A stretch of 8,284 nucleotides of DNA from Wenzhouxiangella sp. (GCA_007121485.1 SKKM01000305.1:1-8284); one strand, 5' to 3'. Positions 1 to 6,627 are shown, numbered from the stretch's first letter. Notes: a model not told the origin generated them from the letters alone. A program made the numbers and translations.

Positions 1-102
1 CGTCGGCCACGGAGGGCGGACCTACGGGGGGTTGGTCGGGGGGGGGTGGGGGGTACGGACCAGGCTTTCCCGAACCCTGGACCCTGAACCCCATCATCCT
101 TT
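1..102. other. Gene-free left edge with G runs and heptamer repeats
   Basis: No coding region is supported here. On the plus strand there are long G runs at 26-31, 38-46 and 48-53, enough for a G-quadruplex candidate. Three consecutive 7-nt units follow at 71-91 (CGAACCC, TGGACCC, TGAACCC), which read GGGTTCA/GGGTCCA/GGGTTCG on the ccm transcript strand. A weak imperfect hairpin (57-83, CCAGG...CCTGG core with one mismatch) lies just downstream of ccmI, but no T run follows it, so it is not a typical intrinsic terminator. The region is the 3' flank of the ccm operon. Confidence 0.5.
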
Positions 103-1542
103 TCAAAGTCGCTCGGAGATGGTCAGCCGTGCTCCCGGTGCTTCGAGGATGGAAATCGGCGCTGTCTGGCCTTGCAGATCACCCGGGCGGGCCTGGACGT
201 CGCCGCTCATGGAGACGCGGGCGGTGATGATGATTTCCGGGAAGGCGGACAGATTCATGCCTTCGACCATGGCGTCGGCGTCGCTCAAGCCGATGCGCAC
301 TGGCAGGTCGGCGACCGTCATGCGCCGCACGGCCAGCGGAGTGGGCGGGCCGTCGGCGGCGCGGGCGACCACGAAGACTGCCTCGGATCCGCTCAGGCCG
401 TTGATCAGGTCGGGCTCGATCGCGACTTCCACGCCGAAGCTGGGGGCCGGATCGGCGGGCGGAGCGGCCGCTTCAGGCGTGTCCATCGGCGGATGCCCGG
501 AAGGCAGGGTCGCGCCGGGAGCCAGCGGGCCGGCCGTGCGCGGGGCGGCATCCATGGGCGGATGACCCGGCGGCAGCGGGGCCGTCGGGTCGATCGGTCC
601 GGGCCGGGTTTCGCCGCCGGTGGTCGGATGTCCGGGCGGGGCCACGGCGCCGGGGGCCAGGGGGCCGGCCACGCGCGGCGAGCCTTGCTCCATGGGAGGG
701 TGCCCCATCGGCAGCTCGGTCTGATCGGAACGCAGCGGCGGTGCGGTGCGCGGCGGCGGCACCTCGCCGGGGTCCTCACCCAGCGCGATTCGCGCCTGGG
801 CGATCTGGCCGCGGATGGAGTTGTAGACGCCGGAGCCGGGGTCAAGCTGGGGCAGCAGCCGCTCCCAGAATGCGATGGCGCGCTGGTAGTTGCCGTCCTG
901 CGAGGCGCCGATGCCCATCAGCCACAGGCCTTTTTGATGGTTGGGGTCGACGGTGAGTGCGTCGGCCAGCAGCTGACGCGATTCGGCCGGCATGCCAGGG
1001 CGCTGGTTCATGAACATCAGGGTTTCGGCCAACTCGACCTTGACGAAGGGGTTGTCTTCGTCAACGTACAGCGCGCGACGGAAGGCATGAGCGGCTGCGC
1101 CGAATTCCTGCATATTTTTGTAGGCGATGGCGATGCGCGTCCAGTACTCGGGATTGTCCGGATCGCGCGCGATGGCGTTGGAGATGCGGATGAGTTCGGA
1201 GCGCAGTTCGGTGACCGGCGCGTTGACCGGAGTCAGACCCTCGGGTTCACCAACCTTGTTGTACATGAAGATCGTGGCTATGGGCACGACCAGCGCCAGC
1301 GCGGCCATCAGCCCGAGGCCGACGTTGCGCTGGTCGCCCAGGCTGTCCAGGCGCGCGCGCAGGGCCTTGCGCCGTTTGGCGTAGTCGGCCGGTTCGAGTT
1401 CGTCGATCAGGTCATCGAGCGCTTCGATCTGGCGCTGGATGCGGGCGCGTTCTGGGTTGGCGCTGCGCACCAGCGGCAGCAGCACGAAGAAGACGGCGAT
1501 GAGTACCGCAATGGCTGCGGCGATGAGAAAAGTGGGGGTCAT
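103..1542 (-). CDS. ccmI: Cytochrome c maturation protein CcmI (CycH type, TPR)
   Basis: CcmI is the membrane-anchored apocytochrome c chaperone of System I. It binds the C-terminal end of apocytochrome c through periplasmic TPR repeats and presents it to CcmF/CcmH for heme ligation. The 479-residue product has an N-terminal membrane segment (about 4-24), a charged coiled-coil-like cytoplasmic loop (30-70) and a second membrane segment (about 74-94). TPR-like helices span about 115-255 (for example NPEYWTRIAIAYKNMQEFGAA). A proline-rich linker (about 258-368) contains repeated GHPPM motifs. A C-terminal domain (369-479) has FVVARAADGPPTPLAVRR and LPVRIGL segments that match the C-terminal domain of E. 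coli CcmH. The start at 1542 was chosen because MTPTFLIAAA begins directly at the membrane helix and its ATG overlaps the ccmH stop (ATGA). A reading frame opening at 1623 would only add 27 non-conserved residues inside ccmH. It is the last gene of the operon. The long repeat linker is the unusual part. Confidence 0.93.
   Translation of the reverse strand: MTPTFLIAAAIAVLIAVFFVLLPLVRSANPERARIQRQIEALDDLIDELEPADYAKRRKALRARLDSLGDQRNVGLGLMAALALVVPIATIFMYNKVGEPEGLTPVNAPVTELRSELIRISNAIARDPDNPEYWTRIAIAYKNMQEFGAAAHAFRRALYVDEDNPFVKVELAETLMFMNQRPGMPAESRQLLADALTVDPNHQKGLWLMGIGASQDGNYQRAIAFWERLLPQLDPGSGVYNSIRGQIAQARIALGEDPGEVPPPRTAPPLRSDQTELPMGHPPMEQGSPRVAGPLAPGAVAPPGHPTTGGETRPGPIDPTAPLPPGHPPMDAAPRTAGPLAPGATLPSGHPPMDTPEAAAPPADPAPSFGVEVAIEPDLINGLSGSEAVFVVARAADGPPTPLAVRRMTVADLPVRIGLSDADAMVEGMNLSAFPEIIITARVSMSGDVQARPGDLQGQTAPISILEAPGARLTISERL
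484..714 (-). repeat. Internal His/Met/Pro repeats in the CcmI linker
   Basis: Residues 277-352 of CcmI contain two related blocks about 45 residues apart. The first has LPMGHPPM (277-284), AGPLAPGA (292-299) and PPGHP (302-306). The second has LPPGHPPM (323-330), AGPLAPGA (337-344) and LPSGHPPM (346-353). The repetition is also visible in the DNA, so it probably arose by internal duplication. The GHPPM motif occurs three times in full and once as GHP. The segment looks disordered and lies between the TPR region and the C-terminal domain, so it should be periplasmic. Confidence 0.75.
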
Positions 1543-2069
1543 TGCAGAGCCTGACGCCTTTTGTTGATGATGATGAACGCTGCGAGCATGCCGCCCAGCA
1601 TCAGCAGGATGGGTCCGACCCACAGCAGCAGGGTCTGACCGCTGAAGGGCGGCCGGTAGAGCACGAAGTTCCCGTAGCGGTCGACCATGAACTGGCGAAT
1701 CTCGGCATCGCTATGGCCTTCCTGCAGAAAGCGCAGCACCAGCATGCGCTTGTCACGCGCCAGCGGGGCGGTGGATTCGACCAGCGACTCGTTTTGACAC
1801 ACGGTACAGCGCATTTCGGCGATCAGGGCGCGGAAGCGGCGCTCTTCGGTCGGGCTGCTGAAGGGCAGGATCTCGATAGGGGTCACCATGGCGCCCATGC
1901 GGCCGCGCTGGACGATCGCCTCCGCCGCCGCGGCGTTTTCCGCGTCGACCGGGTGACTGGCGCGCTCGTCAGCCTGGGCCAGGGCCTGCGGCACGAAGCC
2001 GGGCAAGGCCAGCATGCCGGCTGCCGCGATCAGCACTGCAGACAGCATTGTGATGTGTTTGGGACTCAT
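1539..2069 (-). CDS. ccmH: Cytochrome c maturation thiol oxidoreductase CcmH (canonical copy)
   Basis: CcmH is a periplasm-facing, membrane-anchored thiol-disulfide protein that works with CcmG to reduce the CXXCH cysteines of apocytochrome c. It associates with CcmF and CcmI in the ligation complex. The 176-residue product has a signal peptide (about 1-32, ending ALAQA), a three-helix domain with the hallmark motif RCTVCQN (Cys88, Cys91) followed by LVESTAPLARD, and a C-terminal membrane anchor (about 147-168) ending in a basic tail. It corresponds to the stand-alone CcmH/CycL form, not the CcmH-CcmI fusion of E. coli. The ATG at 2069 has a good ribosome site (GGAGAG at 2083-2078, 8-nt spacer). 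It starts 52 nt after the preceding ccmH-like gene, one of only two real gaps in the operon, and its stop overlaps the ccmI start by 4 nt. Confidence 0.95.
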   Translation of the reverse strand: MSPKHITMLSAVLIAAAGMLALPGFVPQALAQADERASHPVDAENAAAAEAIVQRGRMGAMVTPIEILPFSSPTEERRFRALIAEMRCTVCQNESLVESTAPLARDKRMLVLRFLQEGHSDAEIRQFMVDRYGNFVLYRPPFSGQTLLLWVGPILLMLGGMLAAFIIINKRRQALQ

Positions 2070-2096
2070 AAACCTGACTCTCCGTGGTTGCGGCCT

Positions 2097-2105
2097 ATTA
2101 TGCCA
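2097..2105 (-). promoter_or_regulatory. Possible internal extended -10 promoter for ccmH-ccmI
   Basis: In the 52-nt gap before canonical ccmH the minus strand reads TGG-CATAAT (2105-2097). This is an extended -10 with five of six matches to TATAAT. No good -35 is seen at 16-18 nt, which extended -10 promoters can tolerate. Transcription would start near 2090, giving a leader of about 20 nt that carries the ccmH ribosome site. The call rests only on this motif and on its placement in a rare gap. Confidence 0.35.
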
Positions 2106-2121
2106 AGCGTTACACCCAGCG

Positions 2122-2607
2122 CTATGCCGCGCGACGTTTTTTCATGCTGACCAGGAAGGCGGCAATCAGGCCGATGACCAGCAAAATGACGGGTCCGAAC
2201 CAGATCAGCAGTCGATGGCCGGCGAAGGCTGACTGGTAGAGCACGTCGTCGCCGTAGAGGTCGACCATGGCCAGCCGGATCTCGAAGTCGGCACGGTCGT
2301 CCTGAAGCATTCTGAATACGGCCGCGCGCATCTCGTTGGCCTGGGGTGCGGTGGATTCCAGCAGTGATTTGCTCGGATCCTCGAGGCAGCGCATGTTGCC
2401 GAGCAGGCCGTGGAAACGGCGCTCCTGCACCGGCCCACGAAACGAAAAGCTCTCGATATGTCTGGCCGCCTCAGCGGGGATGTCCGCCGGCAGCTGCGGC
2501 CGCTCGCCGGTCTGGGCCGGCACGGGCTGCGCAAAACCACCCAGACCCAGCAATGCGAGCAGGGAGATCACAGCGACCACTCGGGTCATGCCAGCCACTT
2601 CGGTCAT
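2122..2607 (-). CDS. ccmH: CcmH-family paralogue with degenerate CXXC motif
   Basis: This is a second CcmH-family protein directly upstream of the canonical ccmH. The 161-residue product has a signal peptide (hydrophobic core about 10-26, cleavage near PVPAQ), a CcmH-like domain and a C-terminal membrane anchor (about 133-153) followed by KKRR. It aligns without gaps to its neighbour across the key region: QERRFHGLLGNMRC matches EERRFRALIAEMRC, and SLLESTAP matches SLVESTAP. Where the neighbour has RCTVCQN, this copy has RCLEDPS. Cys74 is kept, but the second cysteine is Asp77 and the conserved Gln-Asn is Pro-Ser. It therefore cannot form the usual intramolecular disulfide. The frame is intact on both sides, which argues against a frameshift. 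The ATG at 2607 overlaps the ccmG stop (ATGA). An alternative ATG at 2589 gives MTRVVAV and would still leave a full signal peptide. Its role is unknown; a structural partner of CcmH or a one-cysteine mixed-disulfide carrier is inference. Confidence 0.88.
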   Translation of the reverse strand: MTEVAGMTRVVAVISLLALLGLGGFAQPVPAQTGERPQLPADIPAEAARHIESFSFRGPVQERRFHGLLGNMRCLEDPSKSLLESTAPQANEMRAAVFRMLQDDRADFEIRLAMVDLYGDDVLYQSAFAGHRLLIWFGPVILLVIGLIAAFLVSMKKRRAA

Positions 2608-3143
2608 ATCCCCGCGTCGCGCCGCATCTCGTTGATGCGGTTCAGAAGGTCGTCGTAGGAGCTGGAGTCAACCGGGCCGATGTGCTTGTGGCGGATCACG
2701 CCGCGGTGATCGATCAGGAAGGTTTCCGGGGCGCCGTACACGCCCAGGTCGATGGCCGCGAAACCTTCCTCATCGTTCATGTGCATGGTCCAGGCGTCAC
2801 CAAAACGGCGAATCCAGGCCAGCGCGTCGTCGCGTTCGTCACGCCAGTTCAAGCCCACCAGCGGCACCCCGGCCTCGCGGCCCATGCGGGTGATGTAGGG
2901 GTGCTCGGTGACGCAGGACGGGCACCAGCTGCCCCAGACGTTGAGAATGAACGGCTGCCCGCGCAAGTCGGCGGTGCTGTAGATGACGTCGGGCTCGAGC
3001 AGGCAGGGCAGGGTGAAGTTGGGCACCTCGCGTCCGATCAGGGGCGAGGCGACTTGTCGCCGCTGCTCGGCGGTCGGCAGGCTGATCAGCAGCAGCCAGA
3101 TCAGCCCCAGGAAGACCAGCAACGGGGCAACCATGCGGATCAT
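2604..3143 (-). CDS. ccmG: Thiol:disulfide interchange protein CcmG (DsbE)
   Basis: CcmG is a membrane-tethered periplasmic thioredoxin-like protein that receives electrons from DsbD/CcdA and passes them to CcmH and apocytochrome c, keeping the heme-binding cysteines reduced. The 179-residue product has an N-terminal membrane anchor (about 5-22), then FILNVWGSWCPSC with the active-site WCPSC motif (Cys74, Cys77), and the CcmG-specific GVYGAPETFLID segment (134-145) containing the cis-proline (Pro139). The length is normal for the family. One additional cysteine (Cys47, in FTLPCLLEP) lies outside the active site. The start overlaps the ccmF stop by 4 nt, with AAGGAG about 10 nt upstream. Confidence 0.96.
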   Translation of the reverse strand: MIRMVAPLLVFLGLIWLLLISLPTAEQRRQVASPLIGREVPNFTLPCLLEPDVIYSTADLRGQPFILNVWGSWCPSCVTEHPYITRMGREAGVPLVGLNWRDERDDALAWIRRFGDAWTMHMNDEEGFAAIDLGVYGAPETFLIDHRGVIRHKHIGPVDSSSYDDLLNRINEMRRDAGI

Positions 3144-5110
3144 GCTGGCTGCGCTCCTTGTGCGCCGGCGGCGTCTTCAGCCGTGGCGCGATAGGGCTTC
3201 CAGTAGCGCTGGTCGCTGGCCGCGACCAGCGCGCCCAGGGTGACCATGAAGGCGCCGAACCAGATCCAGCGCACGAAGGGATGGATCTGGATGCGGATGC
3301 TCCAGGCGCCGGTGCCGTCATTCAGTGGCTCGCCCATGGCGATGTAGAGATCGCGCGTGATCCCGGCCTGCAGGGAGACCTGGGTCATGACCTGCTGGCC
3401 ACGGTGGTACAGACGCTGCTGCGGGTTCAGGCGGGTGATCTCGCGGTCGCCACGGTAGACCGTGAAGCGTCCTTCGGTGGCAATCCAGTTCTTGCCCTTG
3501 ACCGGGGCAATCTCTTCCAGGTGCCAGGTGTAGCCGGCCAGTTCGCGCGTGTCGCCGGGGGCGAAGCGGACGGTGCGCTCGTAGGTCATGGATTCGACCA
3601 TGGCCACGCCGATCACGAACACGCCAACTCCCGCATGAGCCAGAATCATGCCGGTTTGCCCGCCGGTCAGGCGCAGGCGGCGTGCGGCCTTCTTCTGATG
3701 CATCAGGTAGGCCAGCGCGCCCAGGATCAGCCACAACCCACCGATCCAGCCGGTGACGGCGCGCACATTGAACGCGCCCAGCAGCGCGGCGATGGCGGTG
3801 CCGACAACGACGGCGGTGATCAGGCTGACGGTCAGCGGCGAGAAGACGCGCTTGAGGTCATCCTGGCCCCAGCGGGTGAACGGACCCAGCGGCATCAGCG
3901 CAACGATGGGGATCATCATCAGGATGAACATGACGCTGAAGTACGGCGGTCCGACCGAGATCTGGCCCCAGCCCATCAGGTCGATCAGCAGCGGATAAAG
4001 CGTGCCGAGAATCACCATGGCGGCGGCCACCGACATGAATACGTTGTTGATCAGCAGCGTGGACTCGCGGCTGACATAGCCGAAGCCCTGCCCGGTCATC
4101 ACGCGTGGTGCCCTGACCGCGTAAAGCGCCAGGGCCGCGCCGGTGACCAGCACCATGTAGCTCAGGATGAACACGCCGCGCTCGGGGTCGACGGCGAAGG
4201 CATGCACGGAGGTGAGCACGCCCGAGCGCACGATGAACGCGCCCAGCAGCACGGTGGAGAAAGCGGCGATCGACAGCAGGATGGTCCAGGCCGGGAAGGC
4301 GCCGCGTTTTTCCGTCACCGCCTGGGCATGAATCAGCGCCGTGGCGATCAGCCAGGGAATGAACGAGGCGTTTTCGACCGGATCCCAGAACCACCAGCCG
4401 CCCCAGCCCAGCTCGTAATAGGCCCACCAGGAACCCAGCATGATGCCGGCGCTCAGGAAAGCCCAGGCGGCCAGGGTCCAGGGCCGCGACCAGCGCACCC
4501 ATTCTTTCTGCATGCGCCCGCTCAGCAGGCCGGCGATGGCGAAGGCGAACGCGACCGACATGCCCACGTAGCCCATGTAGAGCATCGGCGGGTGGACGAT
4601 CATGGCCCAGTCCTGGAGCAGCGGATTCAGGTCCTGGCCGTCCGGCGGCCCGGGCAGGATGCGGTCAAAGGGGTTGGAGGTCAGGATGGTGAAGAGCAGA
4701 AAGCCGACCGAGATCATCCCCATGACCGCCAGCACCCTGGCCATGAAGTAGTTCGGCAGCACCTTGCGCGACAGCAGCGCGACGGCCAGCATCCAGCTTC
4801 CCAGGATCAGCATCCACACCAGCAGCGACCCCTCGTGGCTGCCCCAGGTGGCGACCAGGCGGTAGTACCAGGGCAGAAGCAGGTTGGAGTTGATCGCCAC
4901 GTTGATCACGGTGAAGTCGTGGCGCAGGAATGAAGTGGCCAGCGCCAGGAAGGCGGCCAGCAGGAAAACGAAGTGGCCGACGACCAGCGAGGGCGCCAGG
5001 TTCATTAGCGCCTGATTGTTGCGGTAGGCGCCCCACAACGGCACGGTGGCCAGGAGTGCGGCCAGGATCAGGGCGAGAATCAGGGAGATTTGACCAAATT
5101 CGGCGATCAT
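3140..5110 (-). CDS. ccmF: Heme lyase subunit CcmF
   Basis: CcmF is the large integral membrane subunit of the cytochrome c heme ligase. It takes heme from holo-CcmE and, with CcmH and CcmI, attaches it to apocytochrome c. The 656-residue protein is highly hydrophobic with many membrane helices, the usual size for CcmF. The WWD domain reads GWGGWWFWDPVENASF (235-250). Four histidines match the heme-ligand and heme b positions known from E. coli CcmF: His173 (VHPP), His261 (LIHAQ), His303 (SVHAFA) and His492 (LAHAGVGV). A large periplasmic segment follows (about 505-620), then a last helix. The start at 5110 has GAGG at 5122-5119 with an 8-nt spacer. The gene begins 134 nt after ccmE, behind a terminator hairpin, unlike the tightly overlapping genes around it. 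Confidence 0.97.
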   Translation of the reverse strand: MIAEFGQISLILALILAALLATVPLWGAYRNNQALMNLAPSLVVGHFVFLLAAFLALATSFLRHDFTVINVAINSNLLLPWYYRLVATWGSHEGSLLVWMLILGSWMLAVALLSRKVLPNYFMARVLAVMGMISVGFLLFTILTSNPFDRILPGPPDGQDLNPLLQDWAMIVHPPMLYMGYVGMSVAFAFAIAGLLSGRMQKEWVRWSRPWTLAAWAFLSAGIMLGSWWAYYELGWGGWWFWDPVENASFIPWLIATALIHAQAVTEKRGAFPAWTILLSIAAFSTVLLGAFIVRSGVLTSVHAFAVDPERGVFILSYMVLVTGAALALYAVRAPRVMTGQGFGYVSRESTLLINNVFMSVAAAMVILGTLYPLLIDLMGWGQISVGPPYFSVMFILMMIPIVALMPLGPFTRWGQDDLKRVFSPLTVSLITAVVVGTAIAALLGAFNVRAVTGWIGGLWLILGALAYLMHQKKAARRLRLTGGQTGMILAHAGVGVFVIGVAMVESMTYERTVRFAPGDTRELAGYTWHLEEIAPVKGKNWIATEGRFTVYRGDREITRLNPQQRLYHRGQQVMTQVSLQAGITRDLYIAMGEPLNDGTGAWSIRIQIHPFVRWIWFGAFMVTLGALVAASDQRYWKPYRATAEDAAGAQGAQPA

Positions 5111-5137
5111 GCGGACGGCCTCGTTTTCATTCAGCTT

Positions 5138-5197
5138 TCAGGAAAAAACGCCGACGCTGGAAACCAGGCGCCGGCGCTTCGAACAAATGTATTTCAT
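5138..5197 (-). CDS. Possible 19-codon leader ORF across the ccmE-ccmF terminator
   Basis: In the ccmE-ccmF gap an ATG at 5197 opens a 19-residue frame, MKYICSKRRRLVSSVGVFS, that ends at 5138. It runs through the terminator hairpin and its T run, so a translating ribosome would cover the hairpin. The ribosome site is weak (an AGG close to the ATG). No homology is recognised. It may be chance; the only support is its exact placement. Confidence 0.15.
   Translation of the reverse strand: MKYICSKRRRLVSSVGVFS
5143..5180 (-). terminator. Intrinsic terminator between ccmE and ccmF
   Basis: On the minus strand a GC-rich 5' arm at 5176-5164 (ending GGCGCCTGG) pairs with a 3' arm at 5160-5149 (starting CCAGCGTCGG) around a three-base TTT loop. 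The stem has twelve pairs, including one G-U wobble, plus a single bulged C at 5168. Six T residues follow immediately (5148-5143), and the base of the stem can extend by A-U pairs into the T run (5180-5177). This is the classical layout of a Rho-independent terminator. It lies after the ccmE stop and before the ccmF ribosome site. In mid-operon it probably acts as a partial terminator or attenuator, lowering ccmF and downstream expression relative to ccmABCDE. Confidence 0.75.
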
Positions 5198-5244
5198 ATG
5201 CCTGTTTTGGGCTTGCACCAAACACGCGACTGGCCGACAACCGC

Positions 5245-5721
5245 CTAGTAATCGTTGCTGGCGTTGCCGCGGGTCGTGGGCATGGTCACCTGGTGGGGCG
5301 TGCCCGCTGCTTCCAGGGCCTTGGCAACCTCGTTGGGCATGTAGGTTTCGTCGTGGCGAGCCAGCACTTCGCGCGCGTGGAACACGCCGTTGTCGACGCG
5401 GCCGTGGGCGATCACGCCCTGGCCTTCGCGGAACAGGGTCGGCAACAGGCCGACATAGGTCACCGGGATGCTGTGGGCGCCGTCGGTGACTGCAAAACTG
5501 ACTTCGAGGCTCTGCGGGTCACGGCTGACGCTGCCCTCGACGACCAAACCGCCGAGGCGGAGATGCCGTTCATCGGGGACGGTCTGGGCGTAGAGGTCGG
5601 ACGGGCTGACGAAGAACATCAGGTTGTCCTGCAGGGCCGAGAGAGCAACGGCCGCCGCAGCACCAACGCTGAGCACCACGATGCCGACAATCGTCAGGCG
5701 TTTCTTACGGGTTGGGGTCAT
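5245..5721 (-). CDS. ccmE: Periplasmic heme chaperone CcmE
   Basis: CcmE binds heme covalently in the periplasm after it is delivered by CcmC/CcmD, and hands it to CcmF. The 158-residue product has a basic N-terminus (RKKR), one membrane anchor (about 9-29), and an OB-fold domain with LRLGGLVVEGSV (54-65) and SIPVTYVGLLPTLFREGQGVIA (84-105). The heme-binding motif is ARHDETYMPNEV, where His123 is the expected covalent heme ligand and Tyr127 the axial ligand. The bacterial HxxxY form is intact, unlike the CxxxY variant. A flexible tail follows. The ATG at 5721 has AGGAG at 5735-5731 with a 9-nt spacer and overlaps the end of ccmD by 17 nt. Confidence 0.96.
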   Translation of the reverse strand: MTPTRKKRLTIVGIVVLSVGAAAAVALSALQDNLMFFVSPSDLYAQTVPDERHLRLGGLVVEGSVSRDPQSLEVSFAVTDGAHSIPVTYVGLLPTLFREGQGVIAHGRVDNGVFHAREVLARHDETYMPNEVAKALEAAGTPHQVTMPTTRGNASNDY

Positions 5722-5878
5722 CGGTGCTCTCTCCTAGTTTCAAGGCCATTTCCTCCCGGATTTCGGCTTCCAGACGCCTTCTCCGCAAGATCGGCTGAAT
5801 GATCTGCCAAGCCACGATTATGGCAAATATCGCATAGCTAGTCCACACAAACGCGGCAAATTCGAACTGTGGAATCAT
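5705..5878 (-). CDS. ccmD: Heme exporter protein CcmD
   Basis: CcmD is a very small membrane protein that joins the CcmABC complex and is needed to release holo-CcmE. I translated the 57-residue frame by hand. It starts MIPQFEFAAFVWTSYAIFAI, has one membrane helix (about 8-30) with aromatic residues in the typical F-x2-FVW-x2-Y pattern, and then a strongly charged cytoplasmic tail (LRRRRLEAEIREEMALK). Size, topology and position between ccmC and ccmE all match the family; the sequence itself is poorly conserved. The ATG overlaps the ccmC stop (ATGA), with GGGAG about 7 nt upstream. The first half is noticeably richer in A/T than its neighbours. Confidence 0.9.
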   Translation of the reverse strand: MIPQFEFAAFVWTSYAIFAIIVAWQIIQPILRRRRLEAEIREEMALKLGESTDDPNP

Positions 5879-6627
5879 ACACTTGCTCCCAGTTTCTGCC
5901 TGATCCAGCCCTTGCGGCGATCCTGCTCGATCAGCTCGTTGCGCGAACGGTCGAGCAGGGCTGCGGTGAACAGGAGCTTGGTAGCCACGATCATCCAGAT
6001 CAGCGGCGGTTTCATGCTGGCGTCCATGGTCGATTCACCGACGAAGCTGATGCCGCGGCCCTGGTGCAGGGTGGTCCACCATTCCACCGAGAAATGGATG
6101 ATGGGGATATTGACCAGGCCGACCAGGATCAGGATGCAGGCCACCCGGGCGCCCTTGCGCTTGTCTTCGAAGGCCGCGTACAGGCCCATGATCCCCAGGT
6201 AGATGAACAGCAGGATCAGCATCGAGGTCAGGCGCGCATCCCAGGCCCAGAAGGTGCCCCACATGGGCCGGCCCCAGATCGAGCCGGTGGCCAGGCAGAT
6301 CAGGGTGAACGCTGCGCCGATGGGAGCGGCCGACATCGCCATGATCTCGGTGGTGCGGATGCGCCAGACCAGGGCGATCACGGCCAGGATGGACATGACC
6401 AGGTAGCCGGCCATGGCCTGCCAGGCCGAGGGCACGTGGATGTAGAGAATGCGAAAGCTGTCGCTTTGCTGGTAATCGGGCGGGACCACGTACAGCGCGT
6501 AGTACAGGCCAATGACCAGGCTGACGGCGAAGCCGGCCCACAGCCACGGCGAGAGCACCTGGCAGACGCGATAGAAAATGGGCGGCGAGCCCAGTTTATG
6601 AAAACCGACTTTGATTGTTTGCCACAT
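5875..6627 (-). CDS. ccmC: Heme handling/transport protein CcmC
   Basis: CcmC is the integral membrane protein that holds heme at the periplasmic face and loads it onto CcmE, together with CcmD and CcmAB. The 250-residue product has six predicted membrane segments. Its WWD motif reads WGTFWAWDARLT (123-134). Two histidines match the known heme-ligand positions of E. coli CcmC: His64 in YIHVPSAW and His188 in WWTTLHQG. The start at 6627 was chosen because MWQTIKVGFHKLGSPP is the typical CcmC N-terminus and its ATG overlaps the ccmB stop by one base (TAATG). A longer open frame reaching 7047 is only a shadow over ccmB. No strong ribosome site precedes it, which suggests translational coupling to ccmB. 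Confidence 0.97.
   Translation of the reverse strand: MWQTIKVGFHKLGSPPIFYRVCQVLSPWLWAGFAVSLVIGLYYALYVVPPDYQQSDSFRILYIHVPSAWQAMAGYLVMSILAVIALVWRIRTTEIMAMSAAPIGAAFTLICLATGSIWGRPMWGTFWAWDARLTSMLILLFIYLGIMGLYAAFEDKRKGARVACILILVGLVNIPIIHFSVEWWTTLHQGRGISFVGESTMDASMKPPLIWMIVATKLLFTAALLDRSRNELIEQDRRKGWIRQKLGASV

Noticed and set aside
57..83. Terminator hairpin after ccmI
   Set aside because: The stem is only 5 bp plus 2 beyond a mismatch, and no T run follows on the minus strand.
172..1554. Long plus-strand open frame opposite ccmI
   Set aside because: It is antisense to CcmI, with low-complexity Gly/Arg/Gln-rich translation and no recognisable domain.
2380..2400. Sequencing error or frameshift as the cause of the missing cysteine in the first CcmH
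   Set aside because: Residues on both sides align to the neighbour without a gap and stay in frame, and several substitutions occur together (Cys to Asp, Gln-Asn to Pro-Ser), so a single base error does not explain it.
2122..2607. The degenerate CcmH as NrfF of a nitrite reductase maturation set
   Set aside because: No nrfA, nrfE or nrfG is present, and NrfF keeps its cysteine pair; placement inside the ccm operon points to a ccm paralogue.
3158..4933. Long plus-strand open frame of about 590 codons opposite ccmF
   Set aside because: It is antisense to a gene with clear family motifs, its translation is low-complexity (rich in Gln, His, Asp, Arg and Gly), and long stop-free antisense frames are expected in GC-rich genes.
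5193..5221. Promoter for ccmF (TTGGTG, 17 nt, TATGAA) in the ccmE-ccmF gap
   Set aside because: The -35 match is poor, and transcription would start just before the terminator hairpin, so it would not serve ccmF well.
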